Origin: Candidatus Delongbacteria bacterium
Lineage (GTDB): Bacteria > Delongbacteria > UBA4055
NCBI GenBank assembly: GCA_027858795.1
Contig: JAQICF010000267.1
Span: 1 to 17,464, forward strand
Direction of reading: 5' to 3'
DNA length: 17,464 nucleotides
Shown: piece after piece, positions 7,714 to 14,390 of the stretch
Position numbering within the stretch: position 1 is the stretch's first letter
How the letters are laid out: the number at the start of each line of letters is the position of its first letter
The notes under the pieces: model-generated
What the model saw: the letters and a program-made list of their open reading frames with translations, nothing else
Database searches by the model: none
Told to the model about the DNA's origin: nothing
Program-made: the position numbers and the translations under genes

Positions 7714-8544
7714 TATTTTATCACAGATGCTTCTAATTTCTTGTTGTATTTTTTTTGATTTTAAAAAACTGAGTTCAAGAGGATCAAGGATATGAGAGGA
7801 TTCAATTATTTGGTCACACGATACGATTCCTTTATTCAAAAGTAACTCTTTTTGAGATTTTGTCAGTGAATGAAGAATTGTGATCGGGTAAATTTTTTCC
7901 CTGTCAATAATATCTTTAAGCCCGTTACCTTCAGGATAATCCCAACCGAGCAGGTAAAGTCCGCTACATTTTGAGAAAGTCATAGAATCGTGAGTAAAAC
8001 GTGTGTTTGTGGCTACCATGCCATGAAATACATAATCGTTGAATTCTTTCATTTTCTCTCTTTTTCGAATTATGTCATTTACACGGGAATGAACATATAA
8101 AGGTACTTGGACGCTGACAGATTTATCTGAGCTTTGTCCATACTTGCATTCAACGATAAACTGGGTTTTTTCTTTTGTCGCAATAACATCAACTTCATGA
8201 GTAACACAATAGCCATCGATCACAAGAGCGACTTCAGTTTGATATCCCTGTTTTTCTAATACTTTGTCGATGAATTGTTCAAAAGGATGACCTGTTGGGC
8301 CGAGCTCCATCATAGCTTTTTTTAGTTTGTATCGCAACGATGAAGAATCCTTTTTTCTGTGCATATATCTGAATGCAGAATCATAAATTTTCTTTGTAGT
8401 TACACCTTCGTAAATCCATGAATTTATATCTTTAATAATTTCAGTTCTCAACTCGCTGTCAGCACCGGCATTTCTCAGTGATCGTTCCAGTTTCTTAGTT
8501 GAAAATGTTTCCAAATCGCCGTTTGATTTTTTTACCTGTATCAT
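7711..8544 (-). CDS. ATP-cone domain fused to a PD-(D/E)XK nuclease domain
   Basis: A 277-residue soluble protein. Residues 1-85 match the ATP-cone (start MIQVKKSNGDLETFSTKKLERSL, then ending near LRYKLKKAMMELGP), the nucleotide-sensing module of ribonucleotide reductases and NrdR. Residues about 86-175 look like a restriction-endonuclease-type PD-(D/E)XK fold. HEVDV (116-120) gives Asp119, VECKYG (131-136) gives the Glu132-x-Lys134 pair, and VQVPLY (145-150) follows. The C-terminal part near 226-248 resembles a helix-hairpin-helix-type DNA contact segment. No methyltransferase or specificity gene lies nearby, so it is not an ordinary restriction system here. A role in nucleotide-gated DNA cleavage is inference. 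GGGAG lies upstream of ATG 8544 at rather long spacing (about 10 nt). It is single, with 219 bp upstream of it. Confidence 0.82.
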   Translation of the reverse strand: MIQVKKSNGDLETFSTKKLERSLRNAGADSELRTEIIKDINSWIYEGVTTKKIYDSAFRYMHRKKDSSSLRYKLKKAMMELGPTGHPFEQFIDKVLEKQGYQTEVALVIDGYCVTHEVDVIATKEKTQFIVECKYGQSSDKSVSVQVPLYVHSRVNDIIRKREKMKEFNDYVFHGMVATNTRFTHDSMTFSKCSGLYLLGWDYPEGNGLKDIIDREKIYPITILHSLTKSQKELLLNKGIVSCDQIIESSHILDPLELSFLKSKKIQQEIRSICDKI

Positions 8545-8763
8545 AGTTACTATTACTCCCTGTTTTGAATACTTATTTTATCAGTCAATAAGATAACATC
8601 TTCTTTTCAGAATTGAAATTATAAATTAATTGTGGATAACTATATGAAAAGGGATTTTAAGCGCAAATTATTATGATCGAAATTAATCAAAAATCTAGTC
8701 AGCCATTAAAATTCCTGGCATTGTGGGTATTTATATCCTGATTGGATGTTTGGAACAGATAGT

Positions 8764-9300
8764 TTATAAAATATCGTTTATATATTTGTTCGTAAAAGTA
8801 GATGTATCTGCAGTATTATTTTTTATGTGATTTTTTTTCAGGTCAAGGATAGTATAACCAACTCTTGATACTTTTACATTTTCAGATACTATGTTATGTG
8901 TAAATTTATATCCGTTATAAATTTTATTTTTTAGCGAAACATGAAAATTACCTTTAATATAGGTTATATCGTTGATTTTGTCATTGAATGAAATAACAGG
9001 CTTTAATTCATCACCTGAGAAACTGAATATGGTTTTTCTTGTAATAACAAAGATTCCATCTTGACTGGTAATAATAGTGAAAAAATCCTTTAATTCAGCA
9101 GTCGTTTTATCATTTACATAGAACTTATTTTCGATAGCATAAATTTTATTATCGTTTATTTTAATTTTTTCACCTTCTCCGAAGAACTGAATATATTCAC
9201 TGTTTTCATCTGAAATAAAATTTCCATAGTCATTCATTGTCACCGGGAAAACTATTGCTGTGAGTATAAATATTATAAATAGAGATGCAGTTCTTTTCAA
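8764..9300 (-). CDS. Exported protein of unknown function
   Basis: Not recognised. The 178-residue product starts with a signal peptide-like segment (MKRTASLFIIFILTAIVFPVT). The rest is rich in Ile, Phe, Lys, Asn and Asp, with alternating short strands (for example NKIYAIENKFYVND and GIFVITRKTIFSFSG), suggesting a beta-rich periplasmic or surface fold, perhaps part of a propeller. There is no lipobox and no second membrane segment. The start is TTG at 9298-9300, supported by GAGGAA on the minus strand 7 bp upstream; no in-frame ATG precedes it. It has non-coding DNA on both sides, so it is probably a single-gene unit. Confidence 0.6.
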   Translation of the reverse strand: MKRTASLFIIFILTAIVFPVTMNDYGNFISDENSEYIQFFGEGEKIKINDNKIYAIENKFYVNDKTTAELKDFFTIITSQDGIFVITRKTIFSFSGDELKPVISFNDKINDITYIKGNFHVSLKNKIYNGYKFTHNIVSENVKVSRVGYTILDLKKNHIKNNTADTSTFTNKYINDIL

Positions 9301-9426
9301 TGGAGATTCCTCATTTTTAGTTTAATAAATCCTGTATTAAACAGGATGCTTCATATATAAGGATGATCTATCGTTAATGCAATATATAATTTTAGAAAAA
9401 ATTAGATGATTATTTTAAACTTTCTT

Positions 9427-10551
9427 TTACTTTATTAAAAATTCATCATAATTATCCTGAGTTATTACTTTGAAGCTGTTTTCAGGATAAGCTTTTGTGA
9501 AAGTCTTGGATATTGACACTTTCTTGAGCGGATTCCATTTGAATTCATAAGCATGGTATTTTTCGTATTGAACTTCGATATAATCTATTTCCTGTTGCTG
9601 CGTTGTTCGCCAGAAATATCTTTCCCTGTCAATGGAGTTATAATTGAGTAATTTTACTCTTTCACTGATAAGATAATTTTCCCAGAGAGCTCCAACATCA
9701 GTTCTCTTTGCTAACGGTCTAAAATCAGAGATCACCGCATTTCGAATACCTGTATCATAGAAATATATTTTTTTCCCTTTTTTTATCTCATTTCGAACAT
9801 TTCTGTTGAGAGCAGGAAGTCTGAATATTATATAGGTCTTTTCCAGTAGGTCAATATATTTTTCTACAGTTTTTTTATCTGACTCAACCAGCTTTGCGAT
9901 CTCTGAATAAATCACCTCATTTCCCAATTGAAATGCAAGAGCTTTAACGATTTTTTCCAGCAATACAGGTTTCTTAATATCTTCAAGCATTAAAAGATCC
10001 TTATATAAATAGCTGCCAGTTAGAAGCTTTAAATGTTCTTCCGAACCGGATTTTGCGACTATTTCCGGATAAGAACCGAATACCAGTCGATTTTCAAGTT
10101 CTCTTTTTTCATCTATGGGGCCGAAATGATCTGTAAGTTCTTTAAAGGAAAGAGGGAAGAGGTGAAATTCATACTTTCTTCCTGTCAATGGTTCATTAAG
10201 ATTATTCATCAGCTCAAATGAGGAAGATCCTGAGGCAATTACCTGTACTCCCTTAATGTTATCTACGATCAGTTTTATAATAATTCCAATGTTGTTGATC
10301 TTTTGAGCTTCATCAAAAAAAATAATTTTGTTATCTTGTATTATATTTTTTAGTTTTATAATCGTAGGAGTGTTAAAGATATCATTTGTATCTGTTTCAT
10401 CACCGTTAAAAAGAAGAACTTTTTCTTTTCTGGATTTTAATATATTTTTTATTAAAGTTGTTTTTCCTGTTTGTCTTGCTCCAATTACTATTACAGCCTT
10501 ATTCTTAAAGAATTTTTTTAAGATCAATGAGTCAATTTGTCTTTTAATCAT
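9427..10551 (-). CDS. AAA ATPase with DUF4143 C-terminal domain
   Basis: A 374-residue protein of the large AAA_14/DUF4143 family. Walker A is GARQTGKT (24-31), Walker B is IIFFDEAQ (76-83), and the ASGSSS segment (106-111) is sensor-like. A small winged-helix-like part follows near 205-245, then the DUF4143 domain with YDTGIRN (265-271), GALWENYL (287-294), EID (321-323) and EFKW (336-339). The D323/E336-x-K338 spacing resembles a PD-(D/E)XK nuclease site, as reported for the family. The biological role is unsettled. Members are common in anaerobes and mobile gene pools, often as scattered paralogues. AAGGA precedes ATG 10551 by 6 bp. The gene stands alone, next to a repeat-rich patch. Confidence 0.9.
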   Translation of the reverse strand: MIKRQIDSLILKKFFKNKAVIVIGARQTGKTTLIKNILKSRKEKVLLFNGDETDTNDIFNTPTIIKLKNIIQDNKIIFFDEAQKINNIGIIIKLIVDNIKGVQVIASGSSSFELMNNLNEPLTGRKYEFHLFPLSFKELTDHFGPIDEKRELENRLVFGSYPEIVAKSGSEEHLKLLTGSYLYKDLLMLEDIKKPVLLEKIVKALAFQLGNEVIYSEIAKLVESDKKTVEKYIDLLEKTYIIFRLPALNRNVRNEIKKGKKIYFYDTGIRNAVISDFRPLAKRTDVGALWENYLISERVKLLNYNSIDRERYFWRTTQQQEIDYIEVQYEKYHAYEFKWNPLKKVSISKTFTKAYPENSFKVITQDNYDEFLIK

Positions 10552-10620
10552 AAGATTCCTTTTGCTGACAATTTATTGGATATTTGTAATATATTATAAA
10601 AAATAAAATAACGCAAGCTA

Positions 10621-10683
10621 AAACATAACGAAAAGGGATTACAATCCCTAAAAAACATAATGAAAAGGGATTGGAATCCCTAA
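10621..10683. repeat. Two direct copies of a 31-bp hairpin repeat
   Basis: Copies lie at 10621-10651 and 10653-10683 and differ at three bases. Each has AAACATAA, then AGGGATT and AATCCCT arms around a 2-nt centre. Two of the three differences (CA versus GG) fall in that centre, so pairing is kept. A weak third copy without the second arm follows at about 10685-10705. Confidence 0.85.
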
Positions 10684-10745
10684 TTAATATGATTAAAATG
10701 GGATTATGGGTGTTCGTTTCAAAGAAAATACAGCAGTATAAATTA

Positions 10746-10821
10746 TTCGTAGGGGCTGGTCTTGTGCCTGCCCATTCAATAGGTACAAGAAAAGGGCGAC
10801 CACAAGAGTCGCCCCTACGAA
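10746..10821. mobile_element. 76-bp MITE-like element with 11-bp perfect terminal inverted repeats
   Basis: Terminal repeats are TTCGTAGGGGC (10746-10756) and GCCCCTACGAA (10811-10821). Inside are two sub-hairpins: GGGCGAC/GTCGCCC (10794-10800 and 10808-10814), and a left one near 10753-10773 with one mismatch. The TCTTGTG and CACAAGA loops of the two are themselves complementary. G+C is far above the surroundings. It has the look of the GTAGGGGC-type repeats scattered in many bacterial genomes. It encodes nothing and no target duplication is certain. Confidence 0.7.
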
Positions 10822-10891
10822 ATTTGTTGAATACGGGAATGCCGATCGAAAAACATATGATAAGAGGAGCGCAAAGCTGTTAAGCATATAT

Positions 10892-11398
10892 TTAATTCTG
10901 AGAAAATCCTAAATCAAAGTACATAATATAAACGAATAGTGAAAGAAAAAATATAAGAGTTAGTAGAAAATTATTTAATCTTGTTAAATTTTCTTCAGAA
11001 TCTCTAACAAGATCTATAGTCAATAATTTTACAATATTATGATATAAAGTTGATTTTACCACAGAATTTATTTTTTTATAATATGAGTAATAAAATGCAA
11101 CAAATATATAGTATAAGGCAAGCAAAACTTCGTAAAAGTATACGAAGCGTCTTGTATATTGAAATTCAACATAGTTATCAATGAGAATTAATGTAATTAC
11201 TGACACTAAAGCTATAACAATTATTTTGGCATCAATTAAAGATTTATTTTCACCGATATAAAAATTAGTTATAAAATTACGTAAACTGGTAATAACGTAA
11301 TATGAAATAATGATAAAAAATATGATAAGACCTAATGGTGCGAATAGAACCATTACACTGAAGAAAATAAGTATTAAGAGTAAAATTCTAATATTCAT
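10892..11398 (-). CDS. Small multi-pass membrane protein, unknown function
   Basis: Not recognised. The 168-residue protein is mostly hydrophobic, with about five membrane segments: 3-22, 23-38, 55-72, 84-105 and 147-163, joined by short Lys/Arg/Asn-rich loops. No catalytic motif is visible. ATG 11398 is preceded by GGAG on the minus strand, which lies within the last codons of the pseudouridine synthase gene only 3 bp upstream. The two are therefore almost certainly cotranscribed and coupled, though nothing indicates a shared function. Extreme Ile/Phe/Tyr content makes homology hard to judge by eye. Confidence 0.72.
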   Translation of the reverse strand: MNIRILLLILIFFSVMVLFAPLGLIIFFIIISYYVITSLRNFITNFYIGENKSLIDAKIIVIALVSVITLILIDNYVEFQYTRRFVYFYEVLLALYYIFVAFYYSYYKKINSVVKSTLYHNIVKLLTIDLVRDSEENLTRLNNFLLTLIFFLSLFVYIMYFDLGFSQN

Positions 11399-11401
11399 AA
11401 C

Positions 11402-12109
11402 TTACTCCATCAAGTCTTTGACTTCATCTTTCTTTAAATATCTGAATTCACCTTCTTTAAGTCCACCGAGTCGGAGATTATTAATTCGTACTCGTTTAAG
11501 TTCTAATACATTATTTCCAACTTTTGAAAGCATTTTTCTGATCTGCCTGTTACGACCTTCTGTGATTACAATACTCACCTTGGTAAGTTCTATTCTTTTT
11601 ACTCTGGCAGGTTGTGTTTTATATCCTTCGATAGTTACACCCTTTTCAAATCGTTCGATCATTCTTTTTGTTACAGTTTCTTCTGTGATAGCAATATACT
11701 CTTTCTCTTTCTCAAAAGATGGATGCATTAGCTTGAAAGCGAAATCTCCGTCATTGGTCAGTAGAAGTAATCCAGAGGAATCTTTGTCAAGTCTTCCTAC
11801 GGGATATATTCGTTCATTGATGTTTATCAGATCGGTTACAAGGGGAGAGCTTGAGTCAGTCTGCTTGAGTGAAGCTATGTAACCCTTAGGTTTATTAAGC
11901 ATAATATAAATATAATCAGCTTTGATATTTGAGATTTCTTTTTCATTGATTTCTACGACATCTTTTTCAGGATCGACCTTTGTTCCAAGTTGTGTAACAA
12001 TTTCTCCATTGACCTTTACTAATCCGTCAGAGATAAATTCTTCACACTTTCTACGTGATGCAACACCTTTCGATGCTAAATATTTTTGAAGTCTTACTAA
12101 TTCTGCCAT
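11402..12109 (-). CDS. RsuA/RluB-family pseudouridine synthase
   Basis: A 235-residue enzyme that isomerises uridine to pseudouridine in ribosomal RNA. An N-terminal S4 RNA-binding domain (about 4-55, with RLQKYLASKGVASRRKCEEFI) is followed by the catalytic domain. The signature GRLDKDSSGLLLLTNDG (105-121) places the catalytic Asp at 108. KPKGY (73-77) and EGRNRQIRKML near 195 are further family motifs. By sequence it is closer to RluB/RluE types (23S rRNA) than to RluA types, but the target base cannot be told here. AAGGA on the minus strand lies 5 bp before ATG 12109. It is followed 3 bp later by a membrane protein gene. Confidence 0.92.
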   Translation of the reverse strand: MAELVRLQKYLASKGVASRRKCEEFISDGLVKVNGEIVTQLGTKVDPEKDVVEINEKEISNIKADYIYIMLNKPKGYIASLKQTDSSSPLVTDLININERIYPVGRLDKDSSGLLLLTNDGDFAFKLMHPSFEKEKEYIAITEETVTKRMIERFEKGVTIEGYKTQPARVKRIELTKVSIVITEGRNRQIRKMLSKVGNNVLELKRVRINNLRLGGLKEGEFRYLKKDEVKDLME

Positions 12110-12124
12110 GATATTCCTTATATT

Positions 12125-12151
12125 AAGATCCTGAAATAAATTCAGGATGAC
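12125..12151. repeat. Dispersed palindromic repeat, copy 2 (27 bp)
   Basis: Identical over 27 bp to 324-350, in the same orientation, with arms at 12128-12135 and 12141-12148. It lies between the tRNA terminator and the pseudouridine synthase start. In the nascent RNA of that gene it would form a hairpin about 20 nt upstream of the start codon. Confidence 0.8.
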
Positions 12152-12196
12152 ATTTCCCTAAATATATCTTAAAATCTGTTGGTTAGCAAAAATAAA

Positions 12197-12221
12197 AAGG
12201 GTTGTTATACAAACAACCCTT
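12197..12221 (-). terminator. Intrinsic terminator downstream of tRNA-Val
   Basis: Read on the minus strand, AAGGGTTGTT (12221-12212) and AACAACCCTT (12206-12197) make a perfect 10-bp stem with a 5-nt loop. A T-rich run (TTTTATTTTT) follows directly. It starts 5 bp after the tRNA 3' end, a textbook arrangement. Confidence 0.9.
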
Positions 12222-12226
12222 CGGAG

Positions 12227-12301
12227 TGGGAATAACGGGACTCGAACCTGTGATCTCCAGCTTGTCGAGCTGGCGCTTTAAACCAACTAAGCTATACTCC
12301 C
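12227..12301 (-). tRNA. tRNA-Val, anticodon GAC (C33 variant)
   Basis: The minus strand folds into a 75-nt cloverleaf. Acceptor GGGAGTA/TATTCCC has one G-U pair. D arm GCTT/AAGC has a 10-nt loop with GG. Anticodon stem CCAGC/GCTGG encloses loop TCGACAA. The variable loop is AGATC, and T arm ACAGG/CCCGT encloses TTCGAGT. The discriminator is A and CCA is not encoded. With a 7-nt loop the anticodon is GAC (Val). Two oddities are C instead of T at position 33 and an A-C mismatch in the middle of the T stem. A perfect terminator follows, supporting expression. Confidence 0.85.
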
Positions 12302-12436
12302 AGTCTGTTTTTAATCTGCGTATTTCTTCATCTCAATTTTATTTTTCTCATGTCACTTGGGTTATCCAAGCTCAATCGATAAATTAAATTGCTCTTTGAA
12401 CTACTTGCTTAAAAGCAGCCTAAATTTTTCAACTTT

Positions 12437-12766
12437 TCAAATATCGTATTTTGTTGCTGAAATGTCAATGATAATTCCATAGATAATACCGGCGATGAAA
12501 CCGGGAGTATCAATAAAATTGGTTGCTGAATATAATGAAAAACTTACTACAAGTCCTATCAATCCACCTCTGATGAGAGCAATTTTAAGATCCTTGTTCT
12601 TAGGAGTATATAAACCGATCGCTAATCCCATCACAACTCTGTTAAACCATGTGGAAAACAGGAAAAGTCCAGTTACCTGATCTCCCATTCTTATATTTAT
12701 ACCGATAATACAGAATACCCCCAGGACTGAACCGGTAAGTATTGCGATAATTAATCTTTTATTCAT
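12437..12766 (-). CDS. Small four-helix membrane protein
   Basis: Not recognised as a named family. The 109-residue product has four predicted membrane helices, roughly 4-25, 30-53, 60-84 and 88-103, separated by very short loops. Gly-rich faces (GLAIGLY, GGLIGLVV, GIIYGIII) suggest tight packing. ATG 12766 directly follows the TAA of the UbiB-like gene (sequence TAAATG), and an AGGAGA motif in the last codons of that gene serves it. Such tight coupling suggests equimolar synthesis and possibly a complex with the UbiB-like protein, which itself lacks membrane helices. It is the last protein gene of the carotenoid-type operon, 135 bp before the tRNA. Confidence 0.75.
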   Translation of the reverse strand: MNKRLIIAILTGSVLGVFCIIGINIRMGDQVTGLFLFSTWFNRVVMGLAIGLYTPKNKDLKIALIRGGLIGLVVSFSLYSATNFIDTPGFIAGIIYGIIIDISATKYDI

Positions 12767-13954
12767 TTAAATCTCCTTTCTGAACTCATTAATAAACATC
12801 CTCATATCTTCAAGCAGGACAGCATCAGGATTGCACCTTAGTACCATCCCGTCAAGGAACATCAGACTTTTGATAATTGAGAACATACCTTTTTCGAAAC
12901 TCATACCGCAGTTGACACCGAGTTTTATTGTCTGCATCATTTTCTTTGTAAGAGATACTTCTTTTACACTTTTTCCCTTAAAATCTGAATACAGATCATT
13001 GAATTTGATCCTGAACTTTTCATATTTTTCACCATGGATTGATATTTCTGCCATTTCATTGAGTCTTTGGGCACACACATCGTAATCGTATTGAGAAAGA
13101 GCATCGAAAAAATTTAGAAGTCCATGACTGAGTCTTTTACTGGCATAACCGATAGCTCCTGTATCTACAAAATAAATCTTACCGCAGCATAGCATTAGAT
13201 TCCCCGGGTGAATATCTCCATGAAAAGTACCAATATTGAACATAAAGAAACCATGTAGCTTAAATAGTAATAGAAGATCTTCGTATTTCATTTCGGTATC
13301 AAGAATTTCATCAAAAGTTTGACCAGGTATATATTCTGACACCATGATATTTTCTGAGGATAGTTCTTTATATATTTTAGGAAATGCAAGTTTTGAAAGA
13401 TCGAATAATTCATTGTTCTTTGCATATATTTCTTTAAGGATATCCTGTCCCTCTATTTCATTACGAAGGTCAAGCTCTCTGAGAGTATAATCCTCTATAT
13501 GTTCAAGAATTCCTATAGGATTGAAAACTCTTGCCAGTTTGGGATAGAAAAAGATTGCGAATTTAAAAAGGCGTTTTACAGCTTTAACATCTTTCTCAAA
13601 CTGCTTTTTAAAATTTGATTTGATTATTTTAATTACAACTTCTTCGCCTGTCAGAAGTTTTGCTCTATAAACCTGACCCACAGATGCAGTGGCCAGAGGA
13701 GAGTCGTCAATATGCGAAAATTTTGATCTGTCAACATTTTTTAGAACATCCTCTGATTTGACAGGTGTATTTGATCTGTAAAGTTTCGAAAGCTCGATAC
13801 AAGTATTTTCATCAAGAAAATCAATCCTGAGAGCGTGAACCTGACCAATCTTAACTGCTAAAAGCCCCATTTTCTGGATCTTATCAATGTCCGGTTTGTT
13901 ATGATAGATCATTCTTATTAGTGATAGGAAATTGAATACATTCATAATAATCAA
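12767..13954 (-). CDS. UbiB/ABC1 (AarF) family kinase-like protein
   Basis: A 395-residue protein with the UbiB/ADCK atypical kinase core. The KIGQ motif (35-38) is the family's N-terminal signature. The Ala-rich loop that replaces the kinase P-loop is PLATASVGQVYRA (86-98). VVIKI has the nucleotide-binding Lys at 109. FHGDIHPGNL (244-253) is the catalytic loop and DTG (264-266) the metal-binding motif. Family members support isoprenoid lipid and quinone metabolism as ATPases. It is shorter than E. coli UbiB (about 546 residues) and ends without the two C-terminal membrane helices. ATG 13954 overlaps the DUF2141 stop by 4 bp. Placement after crtI points to isoprenoid or carotenoid handling rather than ubiquinone synthesis; that is inference. 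Confidence 0.88.
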   Translation of the reverse strand: MIIMNVFNFLSLIRMIYHNKPDIDKIQKMGLLAVKIGQVHALRIDFLDENTCIELSKLYRSNTPVKSEDVLKNVDRSKFSHIDDSPLATASVGQVYRAKLLTGEEVVIKIIKSNFKKQFEKDVKAVKRLFKFAIFFYPKLARVFNPIGILEHIEDYTLRELDLRNEIEGQDILKEIYAKNNELFDLSKLAFPKIYKELSSENIMVSEYIPGQTFDEILDTEMKYEDLLLLFKLHGFFMFNIGTFHGDIHPGNLMLCCGKIYFVDTGAIGYASKRLSHGLLNFFDALSQYDYDVCAQRLNEMAEISIHGEKYEKFRIKFNDLYSDFKGKSVKEVSLTKKMMQTIKLGVNCGMSFEKGMFSIIKSLMFLDGMVLRCNPDAVLLEDMRMFINEFRKEI

Positions 13955-14388
13955 ATATACTTCATTTTAATTTTGAGTTCGGTTGGATCTTTTATTATTC
14001 TGACAGTTGATTCTTCATAAGAAGGGGGACCAAATCTGGTTTTTACATTATTTGAAATACCGAAACCTTCCGTAGGTTTGCCGTACCATGTTTTATCAAG
14101 TTCTTCATTTGAATTCTCATCATGAAGAATAGTTATTGCATAAATACCGGAAGTTAAATTTATATCAAAATTACACTTATTTTCTTTGATTTTCTTACTG
14201 TATACTGAAATAGCAAAATCAGGTTCTTCAGGAAAACCTTCGTCATTATCAAATACTAGAAGCCTGCAAAATCCTTTGTTATTATTAAATCCTTCGATTG
14301 ATACAGTGACCTTTAAGCTGTCTTTTACTTCTTGTGCAAAGATCATAAATGTAAAAAAAGTAATCAACAGGAATATTACTTTTTTCAC
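13951..14388 (-). CDS. DUF2141 exported protein
   Basis: A 145-residue protein with a clear signal peptide (MKKVIFLLITFFTFMIFAQ) and a single DUF2141 domain. Recognisable segments are GFCRLLVFDNDEGFP (about 39-53), GIYAITILHDENSNEELD (about 81-98) and GKPTEGFGISNN (about 103-114), which match the usual pattern of HDENGNGKLD followed by GxPxEGxGFSNN. The domain's function is not known, but these genes are often found beside carotenoid genes, as here. The gene starts 2 bp after the crtI stop and overlaps the UbiB-like gene by 4 bp, so it is a fixed member of this operon. A periplasmic, beta-rich protein is expected. Confidence 0.85.
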   Translation of the reverse strand: MKKVIFLLITFFTFMIFAQEVKDSLKVTVSIEGFNNNKGFCRLLVFDNDEGFPEEPDFAISVYSKKIKENKCNFDINLTSGIYAITILHDENSNEELDKTWYGKPTEGFGISNNVKTRFGPPSYEESTVRIIKDPTELKIKMKYI

Positions 14389-14390
14389 TG

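Larger units (their letters stand above)
10552..10891. other. 340-bp non-coding patch filled with repeats
   Basis: No credible gene is seen here. The patch holds two direct copies of a 31-bp hairpin repeat, a degenerate third copy and a 76-bp MITE-like element (listed separately). The rest, next to the ATPase gene (10552-10620), is AT-rich and must hold that gene's promoter, but no clear -35/-10 pair stands out. Confidence 0.7.

Noticed and set aside
7711..10551. Defence island formed by the ATP-cone nuclease and the DUF4143 ATPase
   Set aside because: The two genes are separated by an unrelated exported protein gene and non-coding gaps, no known defence genes lie nearby, and DUF4143 ATPases are common as scattered single genes.
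10621..10705. CRISPR array
   Set aside because: Only two to three units, no spacers of regular length between them and no cas genes; these are tandem hairpins.
10671..10883. Open frames on both strands across the repeat patch (also 10693-10887 minus)
   Set aside because: They run straight through hairpin repeats and the MITE-like element, have no ribosome binding site and show no protein-like pattern.
11310..11882. 190-codon plus-strand frame with hydrophobic stretches
   Set aside because: It lies antisense to the pseudouridine synthase gene, which has all family motifs in the opposite strand.
12202..12387. 61-codon plus-strand frame
   Set aside because: It is the antisense of the tRNA and its terminator, a common false gene.
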